From assembly GCA_012719445.1 (NCBI GenBank), contig JAAYAH010000009.1, positions 1 through 35,648 of the forward strand: DNA of 35,648 nucleotides, written 5' to 3'. This stretch comes from Actinomycetales bacterium (GTDB taxonomy: Bacteria; Actinomycetota; Actinomycetes; Actinomycetales; Kineosporiaceae). The notes beneath the pieces are model-generated. The model ran no database searches. It was not told where the DNA came from and worked only from the letters and a program-made list of their open reading frames with translations. A program made the position numbers and the translations under genes. Shown here piece by piece: positions 1 to 7,205 of the stretch. The stretch's first letter is position 1. Every line of letters starts with the position of its first letter.

Positions 1-54
1 CAGGGGCAGGGACAGGGGCAGGGGCAGGGGCAGGGGCAGGGGCAGGGGCAGGGA
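1..54 (+). repeat. CAGGGG hexanucleotide tandem repeat
   Basis: Nine consecutive 6-nt units fill positions 1-54. Seven are CAGGGG; units 2 and 9 are CAGGGA. The array starts at the window edge and may extend upstream. In the frame of the downstream acyltransferase it encodes alternating Gly-Ala(Thr) and contains no stop, so a change in unit number would keep the frame. Runs of GGGG every 6 nt on the plus strand also fit a G-quadruplex motif. Confidence 0.9.
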
Positions 55-1202
55 GGACCGTCCCACGGGTGCCGTTCCCGGCGTTCCTCGCCGTGCTGCT
101 CGCCGCAACCCTGACGGTCTCCGGGCTGTCCTGGCACCGGGTCGTGGTCGACGCCGAGGAGGCGGACCGGATCGGACGCCTGGCCCTCGCCGAGGGCACG
201 GCCTGCCTCGGCGCCGACGCGGCACTGCGCGACGACTGCGTCCCGCCGTTCGGGGACCTGGTCACCCCTCATCCCGCCGTCTCCCGGGACCGGTTCCAGC
301 GGTCCCGCTGGCACCGCTGCCTGACCGGCCTCGGCACGACCCGGTTCACCGTGTGCCGGTTCGGGTCGGCGACGGCCGGCGTGCACGTGGTGCTGTTCGG
401 TGACTCGCACGCGCTGCAGTGGCTCCCCGCGCTGAACGCGATCGCCGAGGCACGGCACTGGAGGATCACCACCCTGCTCCGGGCCTCCTGTCCCCCGAGC
501 CCCGCGCGGCTGCAGCTCCCTGACCGCACCGGCACGGAGCTGTGCCACCGGTGGTCGACGAGGGCGGTCGCGCGGATCCTCTCCGACGACTCCGTCGACC
601 TCGTGGTGACCACCGGGATGAACAACAAGAGGTGGCGGAAGGAGGGTGGTCTGGACCGCTACCGGACCGGGGTCACCGCCTACCGGCGGACCTGGGAACG
701 CCTCCTCGCCGGCGGCCGCCGCACCGTGCTGGTGATCAGGGACACCCCCGTCCCGCTACCGGACGTGCAGTCCTGCGTCGCCCGCGCCGACTCCCCCGCG
801 GAGTGCCGCAGGGCGAGGAGGGCCGCGACCAGCCAGCCGGTGTGGCGGGGGCGGCAGGACCCGCTGGTCGCCGCCGTCGAGGAGGCGGCGAACCCGCGGA
901 TCCGGCTGGCCGACCTCACCGACGCCTTCTGCGGAGCCGACGCCTGCGACCCCGTCATCGGCAACGTCCTGGTGTACGCGGACAAGAACCACGTCACCGA
1001 GACCTACGCCAGGACCCTGGTGCCCCTGCTGACCGACCACCTGCGGGCGGCGCTCCGGCCGGCGTCCGCGGTACCGGAGACCGCGGCCCGCCCGGGCTCC
1101 GGGTCGTCAGCGTTCAGGCGGTCGTCCGGCGCAGCCGCTGCCGGGGCTCCAGCTCTCCGGGGAAGACCCGCTTCACACCGTCGCCGAGGGCCTCCTCGAT
1201 GA
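3..1202 (+). CDS. SGNH-domain acyltransferase, C-terminal part (OafA/YrhL-like), 5' partial
   Basis: Probable carbohydrate O-acyltransferase tail. A hydrophobic helix (FPAFLAVLLAATLTVSGL) is followed by an extracytoplasmic SGNH hydrolase-like domain. Seen: the block I motif GDSHALQW carries the catalytic Ser, and a late D-K-N-H motif fits the Asp/His pair. Known: in OafA-type proteins an SGNH domain follows ten or eleven membrane helices. The frame has no stop back to the window edge and reads through a Gly-Ala repeat, so I infer that the acyltransferase-3 membrane domain lies upstream. A GTG at 69 is the first internal start and would give a 377-residue single-helix protein instead. The last 30 or so residues are Arg/Ala-rich and overlap the convergent neuB-like gene by 89 bp. 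Next to nonulosonic acid genes it may acetylate a cell-surface glycan. Confidence 0.75.
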   Translation, partial: GAGTGAGAGAGAGAGAGRTVPRVPFPAFLAVLLAATLTVSGLSWHRVVVDAEEADRIGRLALAEGTACLGADAALRDDCVPPFGDLVTPHPAVSRDRFQRSRWHRCLTGLGTTRFTVCRFGSATAGVHVVLFGDSHALQWLPALNAIAEARHWRITTLLRASCPPSPARLQLPDRTGTELCHRWSTRAVARILSDDSVDLVVTTGMNNKRWRKEGGLDRYRTGVTAYRRTWERLLAGGRRTVLVIRDTPVPLPDVQSCVARADSPAECRRARRAATSQPVWRGRQDPLVAAVEEAANPRIRLADLTDAFCGADACDPVIGNVLVYADKNHVTETYARTLVPLLTDHLRAALRPASAVPETAARPGSGSSAFRRSSGAAAAGAPALRGRPASHRRRGPPR

Positions 1203-2079
1203 CCCGGATGTCGCGGACCAGGTGCTCCAGCCCGCCGGGCTCGAGGGACGCCGCATGGTCGGAGCCCCACATCGTCCGGTCCAGGGTGATGTGCCGCTCG
1301 ACCGCGGCGGCGCCGAGGGTGACCGCCGCGAGGGAGATCTGCAGCCCGCGCTCGTGGCCCGAGTAGCCGACCGGCACCCCGTACCGCCGCTGCAGCAGCG
1401 GGATCGTGCGCAGGTTCGCCTCCTCGGGCGGCATCGGGTAGGTGGACGTCGCGTGCAGGATGACCAGCTTGCCCGTGCCGAGGATCTCGACGGCCGCGTC
1501 GACCTCCTCCAGCGTCGACATGCCGGTGGACAGCAGCACCGGCTTCCCCGTCGCGGCGACGGCCCGCAGCAGCTCCCGGTCGGTGACCGAGGACGACGCG
1601 ATCTTGTGCGTGACGACGTCGAGGTCCTCGAGGAACTCGACGGACGGAACGTCCCACGGCGAGGCGAACCACTGCATGCCGAGGTTCCCGGCGTGCTTGG
1701 CGATCTGCTGGTAGTCGTGGCGCCCGAACTCCATCCGGTGCTTGTACTCCAGGTAGGTCATCACCCCCCACGGCGTCGACCGGGGCTTGTCCCGCTGGTC
1801 CGGCGGGACGCAGATCTCCGGGGTGCGCTTCTGGAACTTCACCGCCTGGCAGCCGGCGCGGGCCGCCGTCTCCATGAGCTGCAGGGCGATGTCGAGATCG
1901 CCGTTGTGGTTGATCCCGATCTCACCGATGACGTACACGGGACAGCCCGGCCCGACGAGGTGGTTCCCGATCGTCACCGGGGAGACCTCACCCCGATACT
2001 GCCCCGGGATGGACAGCCCCTGACCTCCCGCCCGTCGCGCCCGGTCGTCCGACAGCGCGATCCCGGTCGTCTCAGCCAC
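1114..2079 (-). CDS. neuB: N-acetylneuraminate synthase family protein (NeuB/SpsE-type), no SAF domain
   Basis: Condenses phosphoenolpyruvate with a hexose or N-acylhexosamine (free or 6-phosphate) to a nine-carbon nonulosonic acid. Seen in 321 residues: EIGINHNGD, KFQKR, STGMS, HATSTYPMPPEEANL, GYSGHE and ERHITLDR...GSDHAASLEP, which are the family's TIM-barrel active-site blocks. The usual C-terminal SAF (antifreeze-like) domain is absent; the protein stops just after the barrel. In many NeuB proteins that domain covers the partner's active site, so this is a short variant. The GTG start lies inside the end of the upstream cytidylyltransferase gene (8-nt overlap), with GAGAGAGG about 8 nt before it, which indicates translational coupling. 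The exact product (Neu5Ac, Kdn, legionaminic-like) cannot be told from sequence. Confidence 0.88.
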   Translation of the reverse strand: MAETTGIALSDDRARRAGGQGLSIPGQYRGEVSPVTIGNHLVGPGCPVYVIGEIGINHNGDLDIALQLMETAARAGCQAVKFQKRTPEICVPPDQRDKPRSTPWGVMTYLEYKHRMEFGRHDYQQIAKHAGNLGMQWFASPWDVPSVEFLEDLDVVTHKIASSSVTDRELLRAVAATGKPVLLSTGMSTLEEVDAAVEILGTGKLVILHATSTYPMPPEEANLRTIPLLQRRYGVPVGYSGHERGLQISLAAVTLGAAAVERHITLDRTMWGSDHAASLEPGGLEHLVRDIRVIEEALGDGVKRVFPGELEPRQRLRRTTA

Positions 2080-3259
2080 GTTCCGACCCTCTCTCGTCTC
2101 CCTGTGTCCTTGCCGCCAGTACTCGCTCGCTCAGTTCGCGCACCGCGCCGTCGCCGCCCGGCCGGTGCAGCACGGTCTTCGCCAGGGCCAGCACCCGGGG
2201 ATGGGCTCCGGGGACGGCGACCGGCCAGCCGACCCGCGCCATGCAGGCCAGGTCGTTGACGTCGTTGCCGAGGTAGGCCACCCGGTCGAGGGGGACGCCG
2301 ACGTCCGCGACCCACTTCTCCATCGCGGTGACCTTGTCCTCGACCCCGTGCACGCAGGGGACACCGAGTTTCGCCGCCCTGGCCGCCACCACGGGGTTGG
2401 TCTCGGTGGACAGGATGAGGAGGGGGACACCCGCCCGCCGCAGCCGGGCGACCCCCATGCCGTCCGAGCGGGACACCGTGACGGCCTCCCTGCCGTCCTG
2501 GTCCACCGTCACCCGGTCGTCGGTGTGCACCCCGTCGAAGTCGCTCACCACGGCGTCGACGTCGATGGGAGTCGCCCCGCCCCGGTCCTCCGCCGCGGCG
2601 AGGCTGCGGGCGAGGTCCAGGTCGGCCGGCTCGTCGATCTCCAGGGCGTGCCGGGCCGGCACCGGCCACACCTCGATCCGGCCGAAGAACCGGTGACCGC
2701 CCTCGCGCAGCCCGGCCGTGCGCATGACGTAGAAGGCGCCGGTCTCCCGGTACTCCACCCCTCGGTCCTGGCGCCGGGGGCGGTGGTGCACGTCGTGGTT
2801 GACCCCCTCGGCGCCGTCCTCGCCCGGGCGCCAGAGGAACTCGTGGGTCTCCGTCCCGGAGAGCACGACGTCGGCGGATCCGTCGACCACCCGGGCGATC
2901 GCGCCGTCGAGGTCGGCCGGATCGATGAAGGGGCTGGTGCACTGCACGAGCACGGTCACCTCGGGTCGCGCACCGAGGTCACCGGTGAGGACGTCGAGCG
3001 CGTGCAGGACGGCGGACTCGGAGCTGGCGAGGTCACCGGCGAGCTCGGCGGGCCGGGTCACGGTCCTCGCCCCGGCCTCCGTCGCGACCTCGGCGATCCG
3101 AGGGTCGTCGGTGCTCACCGCGACGACGTCGACGCGGGTCGCCTCGCTGCAGGCGCGCACCGCCCGTGCCACCAGAGGCATCCCGCCGACCTCGGCGAGA
3201 TTCTTGAGGGGGACGCCCTTCGATCCGCCACGAGCTGGGATGACCGCGACGACGTTCAC
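2072..3259 (-). CDS. neuA: Bifunctional CMP-nonulosonate cytidylyltransferase / KdsC-like HAD phosphatase
   Basis: The N-terminal half (about 1-220) is a NeuA-type cytidylyltransferase that activates a nonulosonic acid with CTP. It begins with IPARGGSKGVPLKN, the CTP-binding signature, and has QCTSPF downstream. The C-terminal half (about 230-390) is a KdsC/YrbI-like HAD phosphatase with all four motifs: DFDGVHTDD, LSTET, the DK lysine and GNDVND. Known: vertebrate CMP-sialic acid synthetase has the same order, with a degenerate HAD part; here the HAD motifs look intact. I infer that it dephosphorylates a 9-phosphate intermediate and then makes the CMP-sugar. The GTG at 3259 is chosen because GAGAGG precedes it by 7 nt and IPARGG follows at once. 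The reading frame stays open 119 codons further upstream only as antisense of the GGDEF gene. Stop overlaps neuB. Confidence 0.85.
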   Translation of the reverse strand: MNVVAVIPARGGSKGVPLKNLAEVGGMPLVARAVRACSEATRVDVVAVSTDDPRIAEVATEAGARTVTRPAELAGDLASSESAVLHALDVLTGDLGARPEVTVLVQCTSPFIDPADLDGAIARVVDGSADVVLSGTETHEFLWRPGEDGAEGVNHDVHHRPRRQDRGVEYRETGAFYVMRTAGLREGGHRFFGRIEVWPVPARHALEIDEPADLDLARSLAAAEDRGGATPIDVDAVVSDFDGVHTDDRVTVDQDGREAVTVSRSDGMGVARLRRAGVPLLILSTETNPVVAARAAKLGVPCVHGVEDKVTAMEKWVADVGVPLDRVAYLGNDVNDLACMARVGWPVAVPGAHPRVLALAKTVLHRPGGDGAVRELSERVLAARTQGDERGSERG

Positions 3260-3313
3260 GAGCCGCCTCTCAACGCCTGAGGAACTGCCAGAGATGCCGC
3301 GACTGTAGCCGAC

Positions 3314-3325
3314 AGTGACGTCACT
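3314..3325. promoter_or_regulatory. 12-bp perfect palindrome AGTGACGTCACT, possible operator
   Basis: The palindrome overlaps the stop codon of the sensor-GGDEF gene and lies 55-66 nt upstream of the neuA start, so it sits where an operator for neuA-neuB could be. Minus-strand TATAGT (touching it) and TACAGT (nearer to neuA) resemble -10 boxes. A regulator cannot be named. Confidence 0.4.
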
Positions 3326-5366
3326 ATAGCGAAGCGTGACCGGATGCCATATCAGCCATGGTGAACACCGCCACCCGGTCCCGGCCGGACTCCTTGGCCC
3401 GGTACAGCGCGGCGTCGGCCCGGGCGACGACGCTCGCCGGATCGGTCCCGTGCTCCGCCCTGCCCGCCGCGATGCCGATGCTCGTGGTGACCACCGACGA
3501 GACGGGCGAGCCGGCGTGGGGCACGGCGGCCTCGGCGAGCAGGCGCCGGAACCGCTCGGCCACCGCCCTGGCTGCGGGGACACCGCGACCGGGCAGCACC
3601 ACGGCGAACTCCTCACCGCCGTAACGGCAGGCCAGGTCGGACGGTTCGCGGACGGCCCCGTCGAGGCAGGTGGCGACCGTCCGGAGCGCGTCGTCCCCCA
3701 ACAGGTGCCCGTAGCAGTCGTTGAAGGCCTTGAACAGGTCCACGTCCACCATGAGCACGGCGAGCTCGCCCGCGGTGCCGGCCAGGGCCTCCCAGTGCTG
3801 CTCCAGGTGCGCGTCGAAGGCGGTCCTGTTGGCGATCCGGGTCAGCGGGTCCACCATGAGGGACCGCCTGAGCTCCAGGTTCACCCGCGCGAGCTCCGCG
3901 GTCCGCTGGGCGACGAGACGTTCCAGGGACGTCGCCCTGTCCCGCAGCTCCTGGGTGCTCACCACGACGCCGAGGGTCCGGCCGAGGTCCATCCGCAGCA
4001 CCTCGCTGATGCCCACCTCGCTGGTGCCCTGCTCGAACAGCACGTAGCCCAGGTCACGCCCGGCCGAGGCGAGGGACTGGAAGACCAGCACGCCGGTGTC
4101 CAGCTCGTACCGCAGCTCGTCGGGCAGGAGCTGGTGGGCGGGGAACAGCTCCGGCGGCGGGGTCCTCGGGTAGCCGTCCCGGTAGTCCATGACCAGGCGT
4201 GCCCGGTCCGACCGGATGTCGGCGAACCGGCCGGGAACCCCCAGCCCGTCGTAGATGGCGAGGAAGCACCGCCGGACGTTGAGGTGCCGTTGCACGTGGT
4301 TGGTCAGCGTGCCGACCACCTGCTCGACGGTACGACAGTTGATCATCATCCGGTTGATGTCGAGCACCGCGGCCTGCTTCGCCAGCAGCGACTTGGCGCC
4401 CTTCGCCATCTCCGTCGCCGTGGCCAGCAGCCGACCCTCCTCGCCCTCGCGCCGCAGCGTCGACCGGCGCAGCACCACCCGGGACGGCACCGCCGTGCGC
4501 TCGGGAGGAGGTGTCCCGTTCAGCCAATCGACGAGCAGGGCTGCCGCGGCCCGGCCCTGGCCCTCCAGGTCCTGGTCGACGGTGGTCACCCCCGGCCAGT
4601 GCAGCGCGGCGGACGGGTCGTTGTCGAACCCGGTGACCACGACGTCCTCGGGAACCCGGAGACCCGCGTCGGTCAGCGCCTCGATGGCGCCCAGGGCGGA
4701 CCCGTCGTTGAGGGCGACGACGGCGTCCAGGTCCCGGCGCCGGTGCAGCAGCCACCGCAGCGCCTGGTAGGCGACGTCGTGGTCGAACTCGCCGTCGACG
4801 ACGAGGTCCTCGTCGACGGCCATCCCGCGCTCGACGAGGACCTCGCGGAAGGCGCGCTCCCTGCTGATCGCGTCCGGCTGGTGCCGCAGCCCGCGGACCA
4901 GGACGATCCGGGCGGCCCCGCAGTCGTCGATCACGTGGTTGGTCAACGCGCGCATCCCGGTGACGTTCTCCCCTCGGACGCACACCGCTCCGGGGATCTC
5001 CTGCCCGAGGTGCACGGTGGGGACCCCGGTGCCACCGAGGATCTCGACGAGCGTCCGCTCGGTCTCCCCGATCAGGGCGTTCGTGGTGATGACCCCGCGC
5101 GGTTCCATCCGCTGCAGGATCCGCTCGAGGGACGACATGCCGAACCGCCCCGACGACGGGCTGCCGACGTGGACGAGGAGCGGAACGCCGGCCTCCTCCA
5201 GCACCGTGCAGATCCCCCGAACCATCGGCAACTGGTACGACTCGACGCCCGTCATCACCGCCACCACGAGGCGTGCGGACGTCTTCACCGGGCTCCTCAT
5301 CGCCGGACCACCGGCCGGGCGCCCCCGCGCGGTGAGCCCCCGCGGCCACGAGCACCCACCGGGCAT
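3324..5366 (-). CDS. LacI-like sensor domain / GAF-like / GGDEF diguanylate cyclase
   Basis: Predicted cytoplasmic diguanylate cyclase (2 GTP to c-di-GMP) gated by a small ligand. Residues about 30-300 resemble the periplasmic-binding-like core of LacI-family regulators (VVAVMTG start, NDGSALGAIEAL, VTGFDNDP, TTVDQDLEGQG) but no helix-turn-helix precedes it. A GAF-like stretch follows (about 330-470), then a heptad helix (SLERLVAQRTAELARVN) and a GGDEF domain with RYGGEEF near 585. The inhibitory I-site is degenerate: the position of its Arg is Glu (EPSD instead of RxxD). ATG 5366 has AGGAG five nt upstream; GTG 5288, also behind AGGAG, would remove a 26-residue low-complexity leader and begins right at the domain. 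The gene is upstream of and co-directional with neuA-neuB, and divergent from mrp. No membrane segment is seen. Confidence 0.85.
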   Translation of the reverse strand: MPGGCSWPRGLTARGRPAGGPAMRSPVKTSARLVVAVMTGVESYQLPMVRGICTVLEEAGVPLLVHVGSPSSGRFGMSSLERILQRMEPRGVITTNALIGETERTLVEILGGTGVPTVHLGQEIPGAVCVRGENVTGMRALTNHVIDDCGAARIVLVRGLRHQPDAISRERAFREVLVERGMAVDEDLVVDGEFDHDVAYQALRWLLHRRRDLDAVVALNDGSALGAIEALTDAGLRVPEDVVVTGFDNDPSAALHWPGVTTVDQDLEGQGRAAAALLVDWLNGTPPPERTAVPSRVVLRRSTLRREGEEGRLLATATEMAKGAKSLLAKQAAVLDINRMMINCRTVEQVVGTLTNHVQRHLNVRRCFLAIYDGLGVPGRFADIRSDRARLVMDYRDGYPRTPPPELFPAHQLLPDELRYELDTGVLVFQSLASAGRDLGYVLFEQGTSEVGISEVLRMDLGRTLGVVVSTQELRDRATSLERLVAQRTAELARVNLELRRSLMVDPLTRIANRTAFDAHLEQHWEALAGTAGELAVLMVDVDLFKAFNDCYGHLLGDDALRTVATCLDGAVREPSDLACRYGGEEFAVVLPGRGVPAARAVAERFRRLLAEAAVPHAGSPVSSVVTTSIGIAAGRAEHGTDPASVVARADAALYRAKESGRDRVAVFTMADMASGHASL

Positions 5367-5503
5367 GAGCGCTCCTGGTCACATCGGGACGAAGCGCTGC
5401 CGACTTGAGGCCCCGGGAGACGTCACCACCCGCCGTCGCCGCGGGGGACGGCGACCGACCCCGCCCGAGCCGACCCGGGGAGCCGTCCCGGGTGAGGTCT
5501 GCC

Positions 5504-5509
5504 TACCAT
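5504..5509 (+). promoter_or_regulatory. -10 box TACCAT for leaderless mrp transcript
   Basis: TACCAT is followed by exactly 6 nt and then the mrp ATG. No Shine-Dalgarno sequence fits in that gap, so the transcript probably starts at or next to the start codon. Confidence 0.6.
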
Positions 5510-5515
5510 CGAGGC

Positions 5516-6643
5516 ATGTCCACACCGACGCGCGAGGCCGTCGAGACCGCTCTGGCCACGGTCCGGGACCCCGAGATCCGCCGCCCGATCACCGAGCTCG
5601 GCATGGTCAAGTCCATCGAGATCGAGGCCGGAGGGCTGGTCCGGGTCGGCGTCTGGCTCACCATCGCGGCCTGTCCGATGCGTACCCGGCTGACCAACGA
5701 CGTCACCGAGGCCGTGCAGGCCGTCGCCGGCGTGGAGTCGGTGCAGGTGGAGCTGGACGTGATGTCCGACGAGCAGCGCGAGGCGCTGCGGGAGTCCCTG
5801 CGCGGCCCGCAGGCGGACATCCCCTTCAGCAGACCGGACTCCCTCACCCGGGTCTACGCGGTGGCCTCCGGCAAGGGCGGGGTCGGCAAGTCCAGCGTGA
5901 CGGTGAACCTCGCCGCGGCCCTCGCCGCGGACGGGCTGGCCGTCGGGGTCCTCGACGCCGACATCCACGGCTTCTCCGTCCCCCGCATGCTCGGGGTGGA
6001 GCAGCCGCCGACCCGGGTGGAGGACATGATCCTGCCGCCGGTGGCCCACGACGTGAAGGTCATCTCCATCGGCATGTTCGTGCCCGGCAAGCAGCCGGTG
6101 GTCTGGCGCGGTCCCATGCTGCACCGGGCCCTCGAACAGTTCCTCTCCGACGTCTACTGGGGCGACCTCGACGTCCTCCTCCTCGACCTCCCGCCCGGGA
6201 CCGGCGACGTGGCGATCTCCGTCGCCCAGCTCCTGCCCGGCGCCGAACTCCTCGTGGTGACCACCCCGCAGCAGGCCGCTGCCGAGGTCGCGGAGCGAGC
6301 CGGCGCGATCGCCACCCAGACGAAGCAGCGGATCGCCGGGGTCGTCGAGAACATGTCCTGGCTGGAGCTGCCGGACGGGTCGCGGATGGAGCTGTTCGGT
6401 GCCGGGGGCGGCACGACGGTCGCGGAGTCGCTGAGCGAGGTCGTCGGCAGCGAGGTGCCGCTGCTCGGCCAGGTGCCCATCGACGTCGCCCTGCGCGAGG
6501 GCGGGGACACCGGGACACCGATCGTGCTCTCGTCCCCGGAGTCCGCGGCTGCCGTCGCCCTCCGGGGCATCGCCGGGACCCTCGCCGCCCGGTCCCGCGG
6601 GCTCGCCGGCCGCCGCCTCGACGTCACGCCGGTCGGGAACTGA
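5516..6643 (+). CDS. mrp: Mrp/ApbC-type Fe-S cluster carrier P-loop ATPase
   Basis: Cytoplasmic ATP-dependent carrier proposed to pass Fe-S clusters to target proteins. It has 375 residues. Residues 1-90 form a MIP18/DUF59 domain with the conserved AACPMR cysteine; the deviant Walker A GKGGVGKSS lies at 119-127; DADIHGFSVPRMLG and DLPPGTGD follow, as in the ParA/MinD-like Mrp family. The late CxxC that many Mrp proteins use to bind a cluster is absent: the segment after ENMSWLELPDG reaches FGAGGG without cysteine. The ATG at 5516 is set by the family N-terminus and by a TACCAT box 6 nt ahead. It is convergent with tatB, 13 nt apart, in the order known from Mycobacterium (Rv1229c to tatB). Confidence 0.93.
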   Translation: MSTPTREAVETALATVRDPEIRRPITELGMVKSIEIEAGGLVRVGVWLTIAACPMRTRLTNDVTEAVQAVAGVESVQVELDVMSDEQREALRESLRGPQADIPFSRPDSLTRVYAVASGKGGVGKSSVTVNLAAALAADGLAVGVLDADIHGFSVPRMLGVEQPPTRVEDMILPPVAHDVKVISIGMFVPGKQPVVWRGPMLHRALEQFLSDVYWGDLDVLLLDLPPGTGDVAISVAQLLPGAELLVVTTPQQAAAEVAERAGAIATQTKQRIAGVVENMSWLELPDGSRMELFGAGGGTTVAESLSEVVGSEVPLLGQVPIDVALREGGDTGTPIVLSSPESAAAVALRGIAGTLAARSRGLAGRRLDVTPVGN

Positions 6644-6656
6644 CGGAACCGACGGC

Positions 6657-7127
6657 TCAGGTGGCCTCGTCGTCGTAGCGCGGCACCGGGTCGCTGTCCG
6701 GCTCCCCCGCCGGCATCCCGTCCCGGTCCTCGTCCGGGTCGCGGTCCTCGTCCGGGTCGCGGTCGCCTGCCCGGTCCGCGGTCGCGCGCCGCCGCGGCTC
6801 CGGGTCCGAGCGCAGCAGCTCCCTGGGGTTGTCCCAGCCGGTGCCGCGCAGGCCCAGCGGGTCGTCGGGATCCCAGGTGTCCGCGAGCGCGTCCCGGACG
6901 ATCCGTCGGGGGTCGTACTGGCGGGGGTCGAGCTTGCGCCAGTCGACCTCGTCGAACTCCGGCCCGAGCTCCGCCCGGACCTGTTCCCTGGCTCCCTGCG
7001 CCATCCGGCGCAGCTCCCGCACCAGCCGGGCGAGCTGCTGGGCGTACTGGGGGAGCCGCTCGGGGCCGAGGACGATCGCCACCACCACCAGCAGGACGAC
7101 GAACTCGCCGCCGCTGATCCCCATCAT
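6657..7127 (-). CDS. tatB: Sec-independent protein translocase TatB
   Basis: Subunit of the twin-arginine translocase receptor. Residues 1-21 hold the short membrane helix, followed at once by the hallmark GPERLP hinge and an amphipathic helix (YAQQLARLVRELRRMAQGAREQV). The 156-residue length and long acidic tail are typical of actinobacterial TatB. The tail contains a perfect 18-nt DNA duplication that gives DPDEDR twice. A purine-rich GGGAGAGAG precedes the first ATG; the second codon is also ATG. It is the last gene of the sigE-rseA-rseB-htrA-tatB run, 78 nt after htrA. Confidence 0.92.
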   Translation of the reverse strand: MMGISGGEFVVLLVVVAIVLGPERLPQYAQQLARLVRELRRMAQGAREQVRAELGPEFDEVDWRKLDPRQYDPRRIVRDALADTWDPDDPLGLRGTGWDNPRELLRSDPEPRRRATADRAGDRDPDEDRDPDEDRDGMPAGEPDSDPVPRYDDEAT

Positions 7128-7145
7128 GGCTCTCTCCCGGACCTC

Positions 7146-7181
7146 GCCGCCGCACCGGCCGCCGCACCGGCCGCCGCCCCG
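7146..7181. repeat. 12-nt tandem repeat (3 copies) in the htrA-tatB gap
   Basis: GCCGCCGCACCG occurs twice in direct succession, then once with one change (GCCGCCGCCCCG). It occupies half of the 78-nt untranslated gap just upstream of tatB. No function is visible. Confidence 0.75.
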
Positions 7182-7205
7182 GCCACCGGCACGATCACCG
7201 CACGC

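Noticed and set aside
3260-3616. N-terminal extension of the neuA frame
   Set aside because: These 119 codons are antisense to the GGDEF gene; the CTP-binding motif and a ribosome binding site place the start at 3259.
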